A stretch of 64,000 nucleotides of DNA. It comes from Anticarsia gemmatalis. Taxonomy: Eukaryota > Arthropoda > Insecta > Lepidoptera > Erebidae. Position numbers and translations under genes: made by a program. Below are positions 38,094-51,200 of the stretch, piece by piece (positions within the stretch are counted from its first letter, which is position 1; every line of letters starts with the position of its first letter). The DNA lies in the NCBI RefSeq assembly GCF_050436995.1, contig NC_134753.1, forward strand, positions 10,850,001 through 10,914,000. The letters are read 5' to 3'. Under the pieces are notes generated by a model. The model saw only the letters and a list, made by a program, of their open reading frames with translations, did no database searches and was not told the DNA's origin.

Positions 38094-38956
38094 TTTATTT
38101 CTCACACACCCATGTCTGAATAAATTAATAACACATTATAGTAATAAAGTGAAGCAAGCTACGCAAATGAACGGGTCCAGTGAGCTGGGATAACAGACCT
38201 AGAACAACGTGGGAATCTGTGTGTGACTAGATGCCAGGCAATCTTTTTTATTATGCACTGAGAACACTAAACTTGATATTACAAACAGGTATCATACATT
38301 CTTTTTAAATTAATACATCCTGCTTGGTTTTTTAATGGTGTATCGTAATCTCTCATTAACATAACTGATTACTTTCTTACCGATATATGCACCTATGCAC
38401 TATAGAAGTTAATTAAGTGCGCCCCTTTTAACCAACAAGATGTTGTTCGTCTCCATAAAACTGAGCATTTAAACCTTTATACCAGCTCACCGGAAGATCA
38501 CAGACAATTATAATTATTTTATAGCCTCATAATTAACAATTTTTCACATTTTTCCATAAAATATATTATTTTTAACAATTTAAAAGCAAGAGAATTTCAT
38601 TTAGAACGGTAATAAAGAAGTTATAGCTGCGAAAACTACACCTAAAGTCACTTACATTTAAGTTTTATATTAGTAATTTTGTACTTTACGGTTCCGCACG
38701 GCATTGTTGTGGCAAGTAACACATCGCTCTCATCTCTAAGGGCCTTACGCTAACTAAATTCAATTACTTTTACATCTATATAAGGTCGACATAATTCTTC
38801 TCTTTAGGTCACGAGACGCAGCGGCATCGATGACCTCGATCAAGTCGAATTCCATCTGCGTTTATTTTGAACAACTTTTTACTCACTCGTTCACCTTATT
38901 TCGATAAACCCACTTTGACACTAAACTAGAAAACAGTATATTGTTTATATTAGCTT
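38094..38956 (-). terminator. 3' UTR and poly(A) signal of CCDC85
   Basis: AT-rich sequence after the CCDC85 stop with a minus-strand AATAAA at 38094-38099. That puts its 3' end only about 200 bp upstream of the RSPH1 start codon in the next gene on the same strand, so the RSPH1 promoter must lie within or overlap this 3' UTR. Confidence 0.55.
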
Positions 38957-40183
38957 TTAGCGCGGCGGTGCCTGCGGTGGCGCTTCTTCCAATTTGCCCC
39001 ACACTACGTTGCACATTTCTCGCACCAAAGCTTGTTCTCCTGAATCTAGGTCAGGTGCTGGTCTTCTACGCTCCCGTTCAACTCGTTCCCGAACTTCTAA
39101 AACTTGCAGGGCTCTTACCACGGCCTCTGGTCGCTCATTCCCCGTTCCTGTATTACCAACACCTTTCTCTGCTTCTAAACGCCGAACCTTCTGTTCTAGG
39201 TCTCTTACATATTGAACAGTTCGTTCTGCAAGTTGGGGATGAGTGATAGGTACAGCGGGTACTGCACGTGTACCTTCCTCAGCATTCGTCCCGCTGCTGC
39301 TGCCATCACCGTCGTCCCTCTCTCGTCCTGCAGCTCGCCCACAGTTCACACACGTACTTCTCTCACGTTCCTCGTCCAAATACAAACACAACTCTTTTAA
39401 CTCTAAGTTATCACGAATGAGTTCCTGTTGCTTGTCATCTAACTGCCTCAATTTATTCTGATAAGCGGACACTTCTTGTCGCATCACAGATGCTGTGTAT
39501 CTGCCAAACCTTTGCCACTCGCGAGCCAACTTCCTACCTTTTTGGCGATCGTCATCCAAAAAACAACACAAATCACGTAGTTCCTGGTTGTCCTCACTCA
39601 AACGTCGGTTCGCTTCTTTCAACGCTTTTATCTGTGCTAAAAGCGCCTGAATCTGTCGCTTCTGGTCGGTGGATGCTCGCGGTCCCTCGGGTTCTACACG
39701 CTTAGTGAACTTAAGCATATCCGCGGATCTTCGATGTAGCTGTTCTTCTTCAATGTTACGTTGAGCTCGTTGTATGTCGTCGGCACTCCTTGCTCTTGCG
39801 GTTGGTTCCACTGGCTCGTGAACCAAAGCTTTCGTCACTACTTCGGCTGATGGTCGCGATGGCATGCGATTTGCTCCTGACGGATGTGGATAACCTGGAT
39901 ACCCTTGTGGATATTTCACTATTTGAATGGGTCCTCCACCATACGAGCCTGGAACAGGACCATGCGCCCCCAAAGGATACTGCAATTTACTAGGATCGAT
40001 TGGCTTCCCTGCGTATGGCGGTTTGTACTCTTTGACAGACGGATCGATAGTGGATAGCTTGGGGCCGCTCGCGGCCAACGGAGGCGGGTGATAACGCGGT
40101 GGAAAGTTGACCGGTTCCGGGCCCTGTTTACCTAGTTGCTGCTTCTGTTTATTAAATTGGCCTGCGTTCTGATTGATTGACAT
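38957..40183 (-). CDS. CCDC85: CCDC85-family coiled-coil protein
   Basis: Single-exon frame of 408 aa. The N-terminal 115 residues are Pro/Gly-rich and probably disordered. Residues 172-275 form the family signature of two coiled coils with paired repeats: SEDNQELRDLCCFLDDDRQ (196-214) and IRDNLELKELCLYLDEERE (256-274), separated by REWQRFGRYTASVMRQEVSA. A CVNC pair follows at 278-281 and a third short coil at 318-340. In vertebrates CCDC85 proteins (CCDC85B is delta-interacting protein A) bind catenins and regulate cell junctions and transcription; worms have PICC-1. A clean start after an untranslated leader and a strong poly(A) signal at 38094 suggest an intact gene. No introns are needed, which is unusual next to its intron-rich neighbours. 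Confidence 0.88.
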   Translation of the reverse strand: MSINQNAGQFNKQKQQLGKQGPEPVNFPPRYHPPPLAASGPKLSTIDPSVKEYKPPYAGKPIDPSKLQYPLGAHGPVPGSYGGGPIQIVKYPQGYPGYPHPSGANRMPSRPSAEVVTKALVHEPVEPTARARSADDIQRAQRNIEEEQLHRRSADMLKFTKRVEPEGPRASTDQKRQIQALLAQIKALKEANRRLSEDNQELRDLCCFLDDDRQKGRKLAREWQRFGRYTASVMRQEVSAYQNKLRQLDDKQQELIRDNLELKELCLYLDEERERSTCVNCGRAAGRERDDGDGSSSGTNAEEGTRAVPAVPITHPQLAERTVQYVRDLEQKVRRLEAEKGVGNTGTGNERPEAVVRALQVLEVRERVERERRRPAPDLDSGEQALVREMCNVVWGKLEEAPPQAPPR

Positions 40184-40830
40184 TGTCGTGGAGCCGATAC
40201 GTTCTCGGTCACCAGCTCAGACAATGCATCGCTTTGTGTTCGAGGGGTTCATTTCCGAGTCTGCAGATCACGTCGGTGCGAAAGCCGAGACGGCATGAGT
40301 TCAACGATTGGTCCTTGAATGAACAGAGGTGGGGAACGCCGCCGGCTGCGTAGGCTGTAGAGCGTGGCATTCGCGCAATTAACTCAACCGTGTTTCTCTG
40401 TGTAACCTAATGCACTCGTCAAACACTGTGAAGGATCGCGATAAACTGTTATTTATTCAAATTTTGATCTAGTATTAAGAAAACGATCGTTTTATGTGAT
40501 GTTGTTTTCAAAAAGCAGGTTATGCGTGACCGTGTGTATGACGGCACAACGCGGGCGCGCGCGGGGCGCGTGTCTCGGACTGGCGCGGGCGGCTGCGCGC
40601 CGCTCTACCTGCGGAGGCTGTCGCGCGTCCCGCTCTACCGCACCTCACCTGTGTGCACCTACCTCACGCACACACACGTCATCGCCACTGTATACACGAA
40701 CTATCATTGACTCGCTGAGTTTCGCCGCACAAAAGCGCGCAAGCACACACACGCAGCCTGTGTCACTCAACGAAGGCGCTCAGATGAGGATTGCTCTCGT
40801 CTATTCATCCTCCGAACTTTATTGCATACT
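40184..40830 (-). promoter_or_regulatory. CpG-rich upstream region of CCDC85
   Basis: Immediately 5' of the CCDC85 start lies a strongly CpG-rich stretch, densest at 40545-40640 (GCGCGCGGGGCGCG-type sequence) and ending in CA-rich repeats around 40660-40760. It keeps several frames open by composition alone. It probably contains the CCDC85 promoter and 5' UTR. The lipase gene starts 2 kb further on in the opposite direction. Confidence 0.5.
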
Positions 40831-41799
40831 TTAAGTTCAATAGCAAGAACAATAGTGACTCCTAATATAAAAACATACAAAGACAAGCATTATTTTGATA
40901 CTGGCGCCTTTTCTATTCGCTTACGTTCAAACTTTATGTTGGGTGGCCGATTTTCAATAAGTACTTAGATTGAGAGTTATTTTGATAATAATATAAGAAG
41001 AAACTAAAAAGAAACAGATTCACCTTAAAACAAAACTGCAAAGGTACCTTACGATGATGACTCAATGTTAAAGTTCCTACTTCGCATTTTAAGTAGGTAT
41101 ATTACAAAACAAAAACATAAAATATAATGAGTAAAATTAAGGTAAAATCTATGGCAACCATAACGTAATTGATATTCAAGGCCGTTCATACAAAAAGACG
41201 GAAAAAATATCACCGACTAATTATCACACTTAAAATGAAAACGCCTTGCGAAGTTGTATAGCAGAGTGCCTTCAAACATTTTGTAGAGAACTGTCTCTGT
41301 AGTATTGCTCTGCGATTTTTGTAGGCGTTCTCACCGGGGTGGGTTTATAAAACTATAAAAATAATCACAGTAACTGAAATTGACTTGCAGCTTGAAGTTC
41401 CACGAAAAAGTAGTAATTTCTATTGAGCAGTAAAATACTATTTACTGCACAACATACAATAAATTACTGTTAGGATATTACTATAACTAGGTGAAGTAAC
41501 ATAGTAGCAATGTTAAAATAAACGCACTTCTAAGCGTTCGACAATATGAGGAACTTTTCATTCATCAAAGTTTTACAAAGTTAGTATGTAAAAAACTGAT
41601 TTATTTTTGTTGTATTAACAAAATTTGTATAACTTCTATATTACATTTCAGCCAAATAGATTTTATAAATTATCGCCTAATATGTACGAAGCTGGAAGCA
41701 TACATGTATACAAAATAAATTATCATAGTTGGATAATATCGATAGTTCATATTTTCAGAAATCACAACACGTAACACGTAAATGCTCCGGGGCACATCT

Positions 41800-41890
41800 G
41801 TTGTGAAAATATTTTTACCAACGCGAGAATCGCACTGAACCCTCCCGGTCGGCAGCCGTTCAATCTACGGCTCGTGCCTGCAGTGAGACA
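41800..41890 (-). mobile_element. decayed tRNA-like SINE fragment
   Basis: On the minus strand this reads GACCGGGAGGGTTCAGTGCG, then ATTCTCGCGTTGGTAAAAATAT. It looks like a mutated B-box region followed by the usual SINE transition. Only this part is recognisable, so it is called with low confidence. Confidence 0.35.
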
Positions 41891-42203
41891 GAATACTTAC
41901 TTAACCTGTAGTTACATCACTGAAAAATGATTGACAACCTGATACTTTTCTCATTAACATAAACTCAAGATTTATTCATAATTTATTAAAATATGCGATG
42001 CTGCGATTACACAACTTACTTAACTTAACAAATTCATTTCCGAAATGTATAACAAAACGTCATGAATATAAATATTAACCTTTTCACTGTTCATTTGTAT
42101 TCTATTCGTGTTATTTGGCAAGTGTATGCAAAATGCGTGGTATACTGGGGTCGGTAGTGCCCCCTCTATCAAACACCAGTAGTTGTTTGAACGCTCTGCT
42201 AGG

Positions 42204-45200
42204 ATGGCGCGCGGTGCGCATGCGCAACTCTACCTCGCGGTGTTAGTGTTCACGCAAGGTATGTCGTTACAAAATTTTATTTCAACTTAATTTTTATAAG
42301 TACTGTAATGTGACCTGGATTGACGTTAATTGTTATAAAAGTGATATATTGTAAAGAAAAAAATGTTTCCTTTGGAAAATTCTGAAGGATTCAGTACTCG
42401 TTTCGATTTTTGGGAATCAATTAATTTAGTTGAATGATTAATATCAATCATAGCTGTTGACTAATATTTTGACCATCTTAGACATCATTTTAAAATATAT
42501 TTTCTTGGAAGTGTATTGAAGACTAGTGACTACATCTTCAATTAATCAATTAAATCATCAATTATTCATTATTTTATCAATTATTAAATCTTCAATTAAA
42601 ACATCAATTATTATAAAATCAATTGTGTGGCCTGATTTTAACTGAACAGAACTAAAATTGCAAAGTAATAAGTAACTTTTTTCACGCTAGTAGTAACAAA
42701 AAAAAATCTTACAATGGAATACTATTTGATTAATGACTAAAAATAAGCAATATGTACTTTTGAAATATACTCGCAAAACTAAGACACATAACGTTAAAAC
42801 AGGACTCGGGCAAAGACAGTTTTACGTAAATATTATGTGAAATTATGTAACGAAAATATCTTCGTAAAAATTACTGTCAAGATTGTTAACACGCGACAAT
42901 CTAGATTAGCATAAAATATTAGTCCGAAAATCAGGAAATGCTTATCAATCTAGTCTTCGTTATGTAAATGCAAACCACACAATAATTAGACTTTCGCTAT
43001 TTACTTTCGAAGCCTTACAAAGAGAAATGAAAAGTGCCTTACCTCCAATTATATCAATGGTTAATATTAAGCACTAACTGAATAGTTTATGGATATAAAC
43101 TAAGCTAGAGCCGTGTAGGAAGATTTAGAAGACATAGTTAAACACCTAATTAAATAAAAGCTTTTAGTAAAACAAATAAACTATAGCTAAGATATTTATA
43201 CCGCTATGTCAAATACAAATAATTATAATTAATAATTTAAAGACTAGTACCGCATGCATAGTGAGTTCCATAAAAAATAGATACCTACTTCCTATGCATA
43301 AGGGTATTGCATGCGGGTGTATTCTTTAAAAATATGATTCTTGTTTTATGATTTTGAGAGTTACACGTTTTTTTAATTTAGTTATGTTGTCATGTTTTAA
43401 TTAGTGTAAGATTATAACCCCCGGTTTCTGAGGTAGGTACATTTAGCGGTAGATGTACTCAATAGCGTTTAAAATCATATACAAAATCGCTATTGAATAG
43501 ATAAAATACCGCTAAATGTAATCAGAAACGGGGGGTAAGTCACTAAAGTCACTCTCTTTGTATGTAATATATAAAATAGCCTACATTAAAATTACTTTAA
43601 GTTTTAACACCGGTTTAATCAACGCTGAATAAGTTTATGTTAGGTTCGGTAAGTGCAAAGTTATTTGTATTCATACATTTGCGATCATTTCATCTATCGG
43701 AAAGGTTATCAGACACTTATCCACGAGCTGAAAAGCTAGCTCTTGAACGATACAATCTACAAACTATCAAATTAAGTCAACATACTCTACCTTCAGTATG
43801 CAAATGGACACTAGCTAACTAGTAGATAGCTACTAACTGCAGTTGCAATTATTGCAACTGGTGACACTCTGTCTACCTATCCGTTGCAGTTCGCTGATTC
43901 TTACATTTGACATACTTAATTACTGACATATTTTTTTATAATTTTTATGAAAGATATTATTTATTAACTGCCGTCGTCACTCCATAGAGAGAAGACCTTT
44001 TGCTAAGATAAATTGTCATTTATTAGATCGTTTGCTAGATCTCATTTTCCTCTAGATAAAAAACCCAATTTCGTTACGGAAAACCGATTAATGTCAAAAT
44101 GTTGTATGAAAAATTCTGTATTTATGAATGAACTAAATTTCGTAATTAGTGGCTAGTTAATCAATAGGTATTGATTATGCAAATTAAATACTAAAATAAT
44201 TTTCCGATTATAATATCAATTTTTGACTGCTAGTTAAAATTCTTAGCTTAATATCCAGGCAGTTTCCTCTTACTTGAGCTATGTTAACTTCGCTCACATT
44301 TGAACTCAGGCGGAAGCCACAGGTTACGCAACAGTAGTAATTGGGTCTATGTATACCATAAACTATTAGATAAGTCAATATAATTACCAATTAACTCTGT
44401 ATAAGTGTCACTAATTATACGTTTAATCATTTCTTTTTTTTATTGTTTGGAACTGCATGCAATCAGTCTTACCGTAATTGACCAAACATAACAGACATAA
44501 TAAGTAGAGTAGGTAATTTGTACAGGAATGACAATAAAAATACTTTTTTAGGTTTCTAGTTTATATGTCTCTAGTTTCTAATCTATCTTATACAAAGAGT
44601 GTCTTTGAACAGCTATTAATGGTAAAGTACCTAATGTATCTACTCGTACCCTTAAGGAAAGGTCCTTAAAAGTACATTAAGTACTTTACCTAAGTCCGAC
44701 GCAGAAATCGTGCTCAATCTGGTACAGACTTTACATTTTGAATGTTTGTATTTGTAATTGCTTCTCAGTCAATCCTAATAGTAGCAACACTTCAAGAACC
44801 ATAACAAAATATATTCAAATTATAATCTTGGAAAGTAGTCAGTCTTGTGGTATCTAAGTGACATAACAACAGACCTTTGACCCCTTTGACACGAGAAATG
44901 TGACTTGATGTGACACCCCTAACAGGTAGAGCTGGTTTACGTTTATTATCATACGCTACCGGAATTCACGGATGCACTCACATTTTCGGTCACTGACTGA
45001 TGATTATGAAGATTTTATGCATTTTTGCGATAATAATATTCGATAAAAGTTTCTGTTTAAGTTTATTCGGCAGTCCATTCCAGACTAAAAGTTAATAAAA
45101 AAGGTATGTTAGTCTCAATATGACTTATGCATATCAATACAAATATCTATCTATCTGTATGCTTTAATTAATTCGTCAGCATTATTTTCGAAATAAATTA

Positions 45201-48200
45201 CCGAAGATCGAAATAAACTTTGATGTAGAGCAAAGCAGCCTACAAACCTACTACATAATATCAAATTCATTTAAATCTTCCCCACTAGACTATAGGTAGG
45301 TAGTCCAAAATAAAATAAACCGAATGAAGCAGTAATTACGCCATGGGTCCACTACGCCAGTCAAATGCGAATAAAGGCATTCCTTCAACAACTGTTGAAA
45401 TAATTCTCAGGTAGTTAAGATTTCCTTTCAACGTTTAACCTTTTTCTTTCCCCCAGGAGCATTATGTCAGCGGAACCCCATCAAGGAGGCCCTGTACCTG
45501 CACAACGACACATTCAACAACGTGACCTTCGAGGACTGTGTGTGGCGCAGGGAGAAGGAGGTCTGTCCAGATCCTGACGTCAATCTGCATCTTTATACGG
45601 AGTCGCAGCCGCATAAGAGAGTGGTAAGTTTCAACCTACTTAGTATAATTATTTTAGGTAATACTTTTCTCTTAAAAACGAACATAAATATATTGTCGTT
45701 TGGTAATGGAAATGTGGAAAATACTGTATACTACTTAAACGTTTATCTAGGACTTTTAGTATAGAGGTAGAAAATGGTTAGGCCGTAAGCTTATTTTAAG
45801 ATGAACATATATACTACTACTATATACACGATGAAGGCAGACAGACGTTTTTCGATTCTTTTATTTTAATACAAGATTAAACCGAATTAGCAACGTGTGT
45901 GTAATTTTTATCTTTAGTCTTATTTCTTAACTAGCGTTGTTATAAATACGGGCTTAGTTTACCTAGAAGGAAATATCGGAACGAAATTAAAGCAAAAGTA
46001 TATTATTAAGTAAATCTCGAAATAAATGCGTGAGATGTCGCCATACCAATACGGAGCCTATTGCACAAGTGGAATTCCATCGAAATTTTCTTACGTTTGC
46101 AAATCGATGCAATGAGCCTTGAATCTGAGAACGTCAATAATATTTTATATTCCTTCTACTACGAATTGCGTTTCATTGTAAAAGTTTTTCATTCATAGTG
46201 ACTTATGAATATTTTTATAACTTCTCAAATAAGGATTTTTTTATTTTTTTATTACATTCACTTCATGTGATTTAAATCGAAATTGGCGCACATAATCCCC
46301 ATTATTTTTTTAAAACACGTTGGTACCTACTTAATCAAAATAAGTAATTTGGAATGATTAAAAAATATTTTGAGTCGTAATAATATCGCATAGAAATCCA
46401 GTTCCACATTCGTAAATCAACAAACGTAACACGAATTCAAAACCTCTTCCTTTTGTCCAATCGGTTAAAAATCCTTTACAAACCTTTTCAACCCAAGGGA
46501 TTGTGATTATATTATGTACCAACTTTTAGTAGCCAGCTGGAAAAAATACCTGCATTATATTGTGCTGTATTGTTGAGTTTCCCACGTGCCTATTACCGAT
46601 CAGAGTTGCATGCATGTATGCAATGTTTTTGGCGCATCATCGCACGCAATTATGTCTTGTCATAAGCCACTATTGTTGTGTAATGCTGTTTCTATGCCAA
46701 GTTATATTAAAACTCCTAAAAATATTTAAGAAAAAGTGAAGGGAATGGAAAGAAAAAGAGGAAAATTTGTTTTATAGTGATTTGTAGAGATTGTTTGATT
46801 TGTAATGATATTATCGGTATATAGATTTAATGCTACAAACAATAAAAATGGTGTTATTAAATTTTTTTTCGACCTTAAATTGATTTATTTAGACACATAC
46901 CTAGAGTATTAGTTACACGGTACGTTCCTTAAATCTATATAATAAATCAAATTGTAATTAATAGTAATTAAAGCGTCTATTTTACAAACCTTATGAAAGA
47001 AAGCAGTTCACCTTCGTGCTCGTTGAAGTGTGAACGCGCAGTTTATTAGCTCGAACGCGTTGATATCTTTTCAATGAACAAATGTTTTACGTCGTTTAAT
47101 TAATATTTTAAGTAAGTTAAACTTCTATTAAAGCCTGATACTAGTGAACTGAAATAATATAGGAAGCCTATTCTCAGATGAATAACTTAAGGGGTTCCGT
47201 GCTCAGTGGGTAAAAACAGGACCCTTATACTAAGACTTTGTCTGTCCGTCTGTCTATTACCAGGCTCCAGTCTCATAAACAGTGATAGTAAGACACTAGA
47301 CAGTATAAATTTTCACGGATGATGTGCATCAATAGAATAAAAAAAAAGGTTTTAGGGTGTCTTCCCGTACAACAAATGCTACATTTTTGTTGTTTTAATA
47401 ACGATTAAGAACCGTTCGTTTATTTATTTAGACATTATTGTAGCTATTTAAAACAATAAAGAAATCATTTTACATCAAACGTAACCTACTTTTTCAAATC
47501 GATTCTCTGTCACTTAATTGGGACATAGGACATACAAAAATATTTTGACACGACTTCCAGGAAACACAATCAAATTCACTTTTATCTCATTATAATGTGC
47601 GCTGCGTGTTGCAAGAATGCGTCCGAAATACCGCTAGTTGTCCTCAAGGGGCAAGCGACAAACGTTCTCCTTAACAGTGGGGGCTCATGTATTATGGCGA
47701 ACACATAACCATTCATAGTGTACAAGTTAGAGAATTAGGTTATAAACCTACTTTTGGGCGAATTGGACTGCCCTTTTAGAAGTCAAGAACACCGTACTAT
47801 GAGTTTGATTGATGTAGGTACGGTGAAGACAAATTTTATATTATACTAGCAGCCGCCCGCAACTTAAATCGCGTGGATTTGAGTTTTCATACAAAAGTTT
47901 TTCTTCAAATTTTAAACCTTCTACGCTGAGTTGATTCAGCTGTAGTCCATCAGTCAGTCACTTAGTAACGGAAGAGTTTTTATATACTTATATTGATAAA
48001 TGATTACTGACGCACTGCGAAATGAGCAGAGAGCATATTGTGTCTCCTCTCAAAGAAGGTGTGTTTGTATGGCTTTCGAATCCACGACACTATCCAACGG
48101 AGTACTTTTCTTTCGTACAAGAACGATGTATTTGAAGAATTGACAGCTAACCACGGTATCCTAATGATGTTCGACGGCCTAGGTGGCGCTGTGGCTAAGG

Positions 48201-51200
48201 TGGTCGGCATGTCACTACCAGTGTGTCGGAGGTCATGGGTTGGATTCCCACTCAGAACAAATATTTGTGCGATCCACAAATGGTTGTTTCGAGTCTAGTT
48301 GTATTTTGTGTCCGTGTTACAATTCTTGGTGCGGCGATTGTCGTTTTTAAGAAAAATAAGAAAAGCAAAAAGTCCTTCACTATTCTAGCAAATGTCAAAA
48401 TATGAAATAATTTCTTATTGTAAAAACATTGTGTGATCAAGGTATTTTTTCAATGAATTGTTCTACTTCTGTAATTTATCATGAATTAAGTAAGGCGTCT
48501 TGATAATTGCCTGACAATGAATTCATTGTAATATTCCTAGAATGAATGTAAACAGACGGTGATTTAATTACTGGTATCCTTGTTAACAATGCTTTGATCT
48601 ACATCAATATAATTACTATTTTTTATGTTGTTGACTAGATAAGAATAGATGCATCTTCTTATCTCAAATAGGACTTTACATAAGTTATGGCCTAATAACT
48701 GTAGCTTTTCCTAAAAAAATCTTTTAAAATGTTATTTGGTGTAGGCATTGTTTATTCAAAAATTGCAGGAGCAATTCTTAAATTCATTTTGTTTGTTTTG
48801 TAGGTCGATTTAAGCAGTCAAGACTGGCTGCGACAGAGTGGGTGGGATCCAGCTCATGAGACCATCCTGCTGGTTCACGGTTACGCGGGAGGCGATGATA
48901 CTTTGCCCATCACTGTACTACGAGATGGTGAGTGATTTTACTTCTTATAAACTACCGCTAAATGTGCTTCAGAAACCGGACATTTGTGAGCCTATTAGGG
49001 GCCTTAAACAAAATTACGGTAATAGTTTCCAAAATCTCCTTTTACATACTAGGTTAGGTACTCCTCACTCAACTTTTTACAATTAAGTAACCTTAATTGT
49101 AAAAAGTTGAGTGAGGAGTAGGAGTTGTCCAAAAATTATACGTCTTGCCGGTTTACTTTTTCTCACAGACGATAAGCTTATAATATTTTGTTCGTGTAAG
49201 AATGCAGCGAAACCAAACAAAGGGTATATCTGCAATCTTAAGAAGGCATTTTATCATTCTTAATTTGTCATAAATAACAAGATAATACGAGAAAACAAGC
49301 TCGCACATCTGCTAAAGAAAGTGCAATTTTACTTTTCTGGAAAACCGCTTGCATCTCGCTTGCAATTACCATTGATTAACTGCTGGGTCGTCGCCAATGA
49401 AAGGTGAAAGTGTCGTCGGTGTACTCGGCAGTCTAGTACAGTAAGTGTTAATGTCGGCACTCGGCTGTCGAGGCAGGAACAACAGCAGTGCATGCGCCGC
49501 ATGACAATCGCGCCCGCGAACTGCGGCTCCCACACGGCTTTCACCCACATGTTACATGGGTTCAATGACCCTATCGATGACAGGTTGCGAAAATTGTAGC
49601 AATCGATAAAAGTACTCTATTTGCATGACTCTCAAGTAACTAATTTCTTGTCTGTATGTTGATATTTTCTGGTTTCTTAGTAATTATGACTTAAAGCGTA
49701 GCATTGAGTAGGTGATGACTGATGTGAAAATAAAAATATATACCTATTTATAAAAATCTCTGCGATTACCTGCACGAAATGCCGCCAGATTTTATATCGA
49801 GATTGTAGAGAGGATTTTAGATAGAAGACATAATCAAATAATTACACCCCAGTGGCTGTTTAATGTTCTTTGTTAACCTCTTCAAGCTAATCAGCAGACC
49901 CAAACTTATGTTAATTTAAAGCAGACCTTCAATATATTATCTGTATATTTGTCCACCAGCGTATCTTCGTCGTGGTGGCTACAACGTGTTAATGCTGGAC
50001 TGGGGCACTCTATGCCAGCCGCCGTGCTATGTAGCAGCCGTGCACAACCTGCGGCCCGTGGCGCGCTGCGTGGCTGAAGCATTGGCCGTGCTGCGACGAG
50101 CCGGCCTTAGGACTGACAACTTCACCTGCGTCGGACACTCGCTTGGAGCTCACATGTGCGGCATCATCGCTAATTATCTGACGTTCAGGATTAATAGGAT
50201 TATTGGTAAGTTTTGAATACATACAAATATTTCATTGATGGTAACAGTGACATACGGTGGACGCAGCAAGGAGCGTTTGGCGTGAATGAAGGGTTAAAAG
50301 ACTACCAAAACAATTATTAGCTGATTCAATCGTACTATGACATTGATCCAATGTGAAACCAGTACTATTAGCTTATTTTTAAACTAGGTACCTAAGTAAA
50401 AATAGTTTATCCAAGAAATAGTGTCCGAAGCAAATATCTACTTGCTTTAATTTTGGTTCTACGTTGTAACAAATTGTGTCCATCGTGTCCGGTAGCTGTA
50501 TAAAATCTACACGTTTATTGTGTGTCTAGGTTTGGACCCCGCCAGACCCTTGATTCGTTCAGCACCAGCTCTTCGTCTGGACCCGGGAGACGCGCGTGCA
50601 GTTCACGTGCTACACACAAACGCCGGCCGGTACGGAGAGGCGGCTCGCCTAGGACATGCTGATTTCTGCCTCAATGGTGGCAGGAGCCAGCCTTATTGCG
50701 AAGATACGCCTAGTAAGTACCTATCTATCACCGAAAAACAATTGAACCTGCTCTGAAGAAAATAATCTTTAATAAATAAATAACCATGTTGGTATACCGG
50801 CACTGATTTGGAGATATACTTAGATTAATAACGCTATAATGCAACCAGCCATGCTAAGTATTTAGCTAATCTAAGATGCCCTTTTAATGGAGCATTAAAC
50901 ACGACTGCATGCTGATGCTGCTAATGGAACTTAGTATTTTCAAATATGTGAGGTTTTATCTTTATAATCATCAATATGTTTTGTTGTATAGATGAGGCGC
51001 TATGCAGTCACATTTGGTCGATCTGCTATCAAGCGGAGAGCTTGTTCCGCAACCGGCCCGCAGCGCCGTGCGGTCGTCGTTGTTCCGTGCGTGTGGCGCC
51101 GGCGAGAGCCTCCGCGCTGCCGGTGCCTATTGGACAACCAGCACCTATGACGTTAGTATTCTACTTCGTCTTTAACTACAACAGCCTTTGTGGTAATGTA

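Larger units (their letters stand above)
45624..48803. other. lipase intron 2, repeat-rich
   Basis: A 3.2-kb intron with no exon of its own that I can support. It contains the dispersed repeat at 47188-47400, a Helitron-like terminus at 47846-47905 and a SINE at 48174-48345, listed separately. Confidence 0.6.

Noticed and set aside
38941..39993. Plus-strand frames over CCDC85
   Set aside because: Antisense shadows of the 408-codon gene.
40496..40834. 112-codon Arg/Ala/Thr-rich frame in the CpG island
   Set aside because: Explained by base composition; no conserved motif. Treated as CCDC85 upstream sequence.
42518..42540. Resemblance to insect miR-7 (GAAGACTAGTGA)
   Set aside because: Only twelve bases agree and no proper stem-loop surrounds them.
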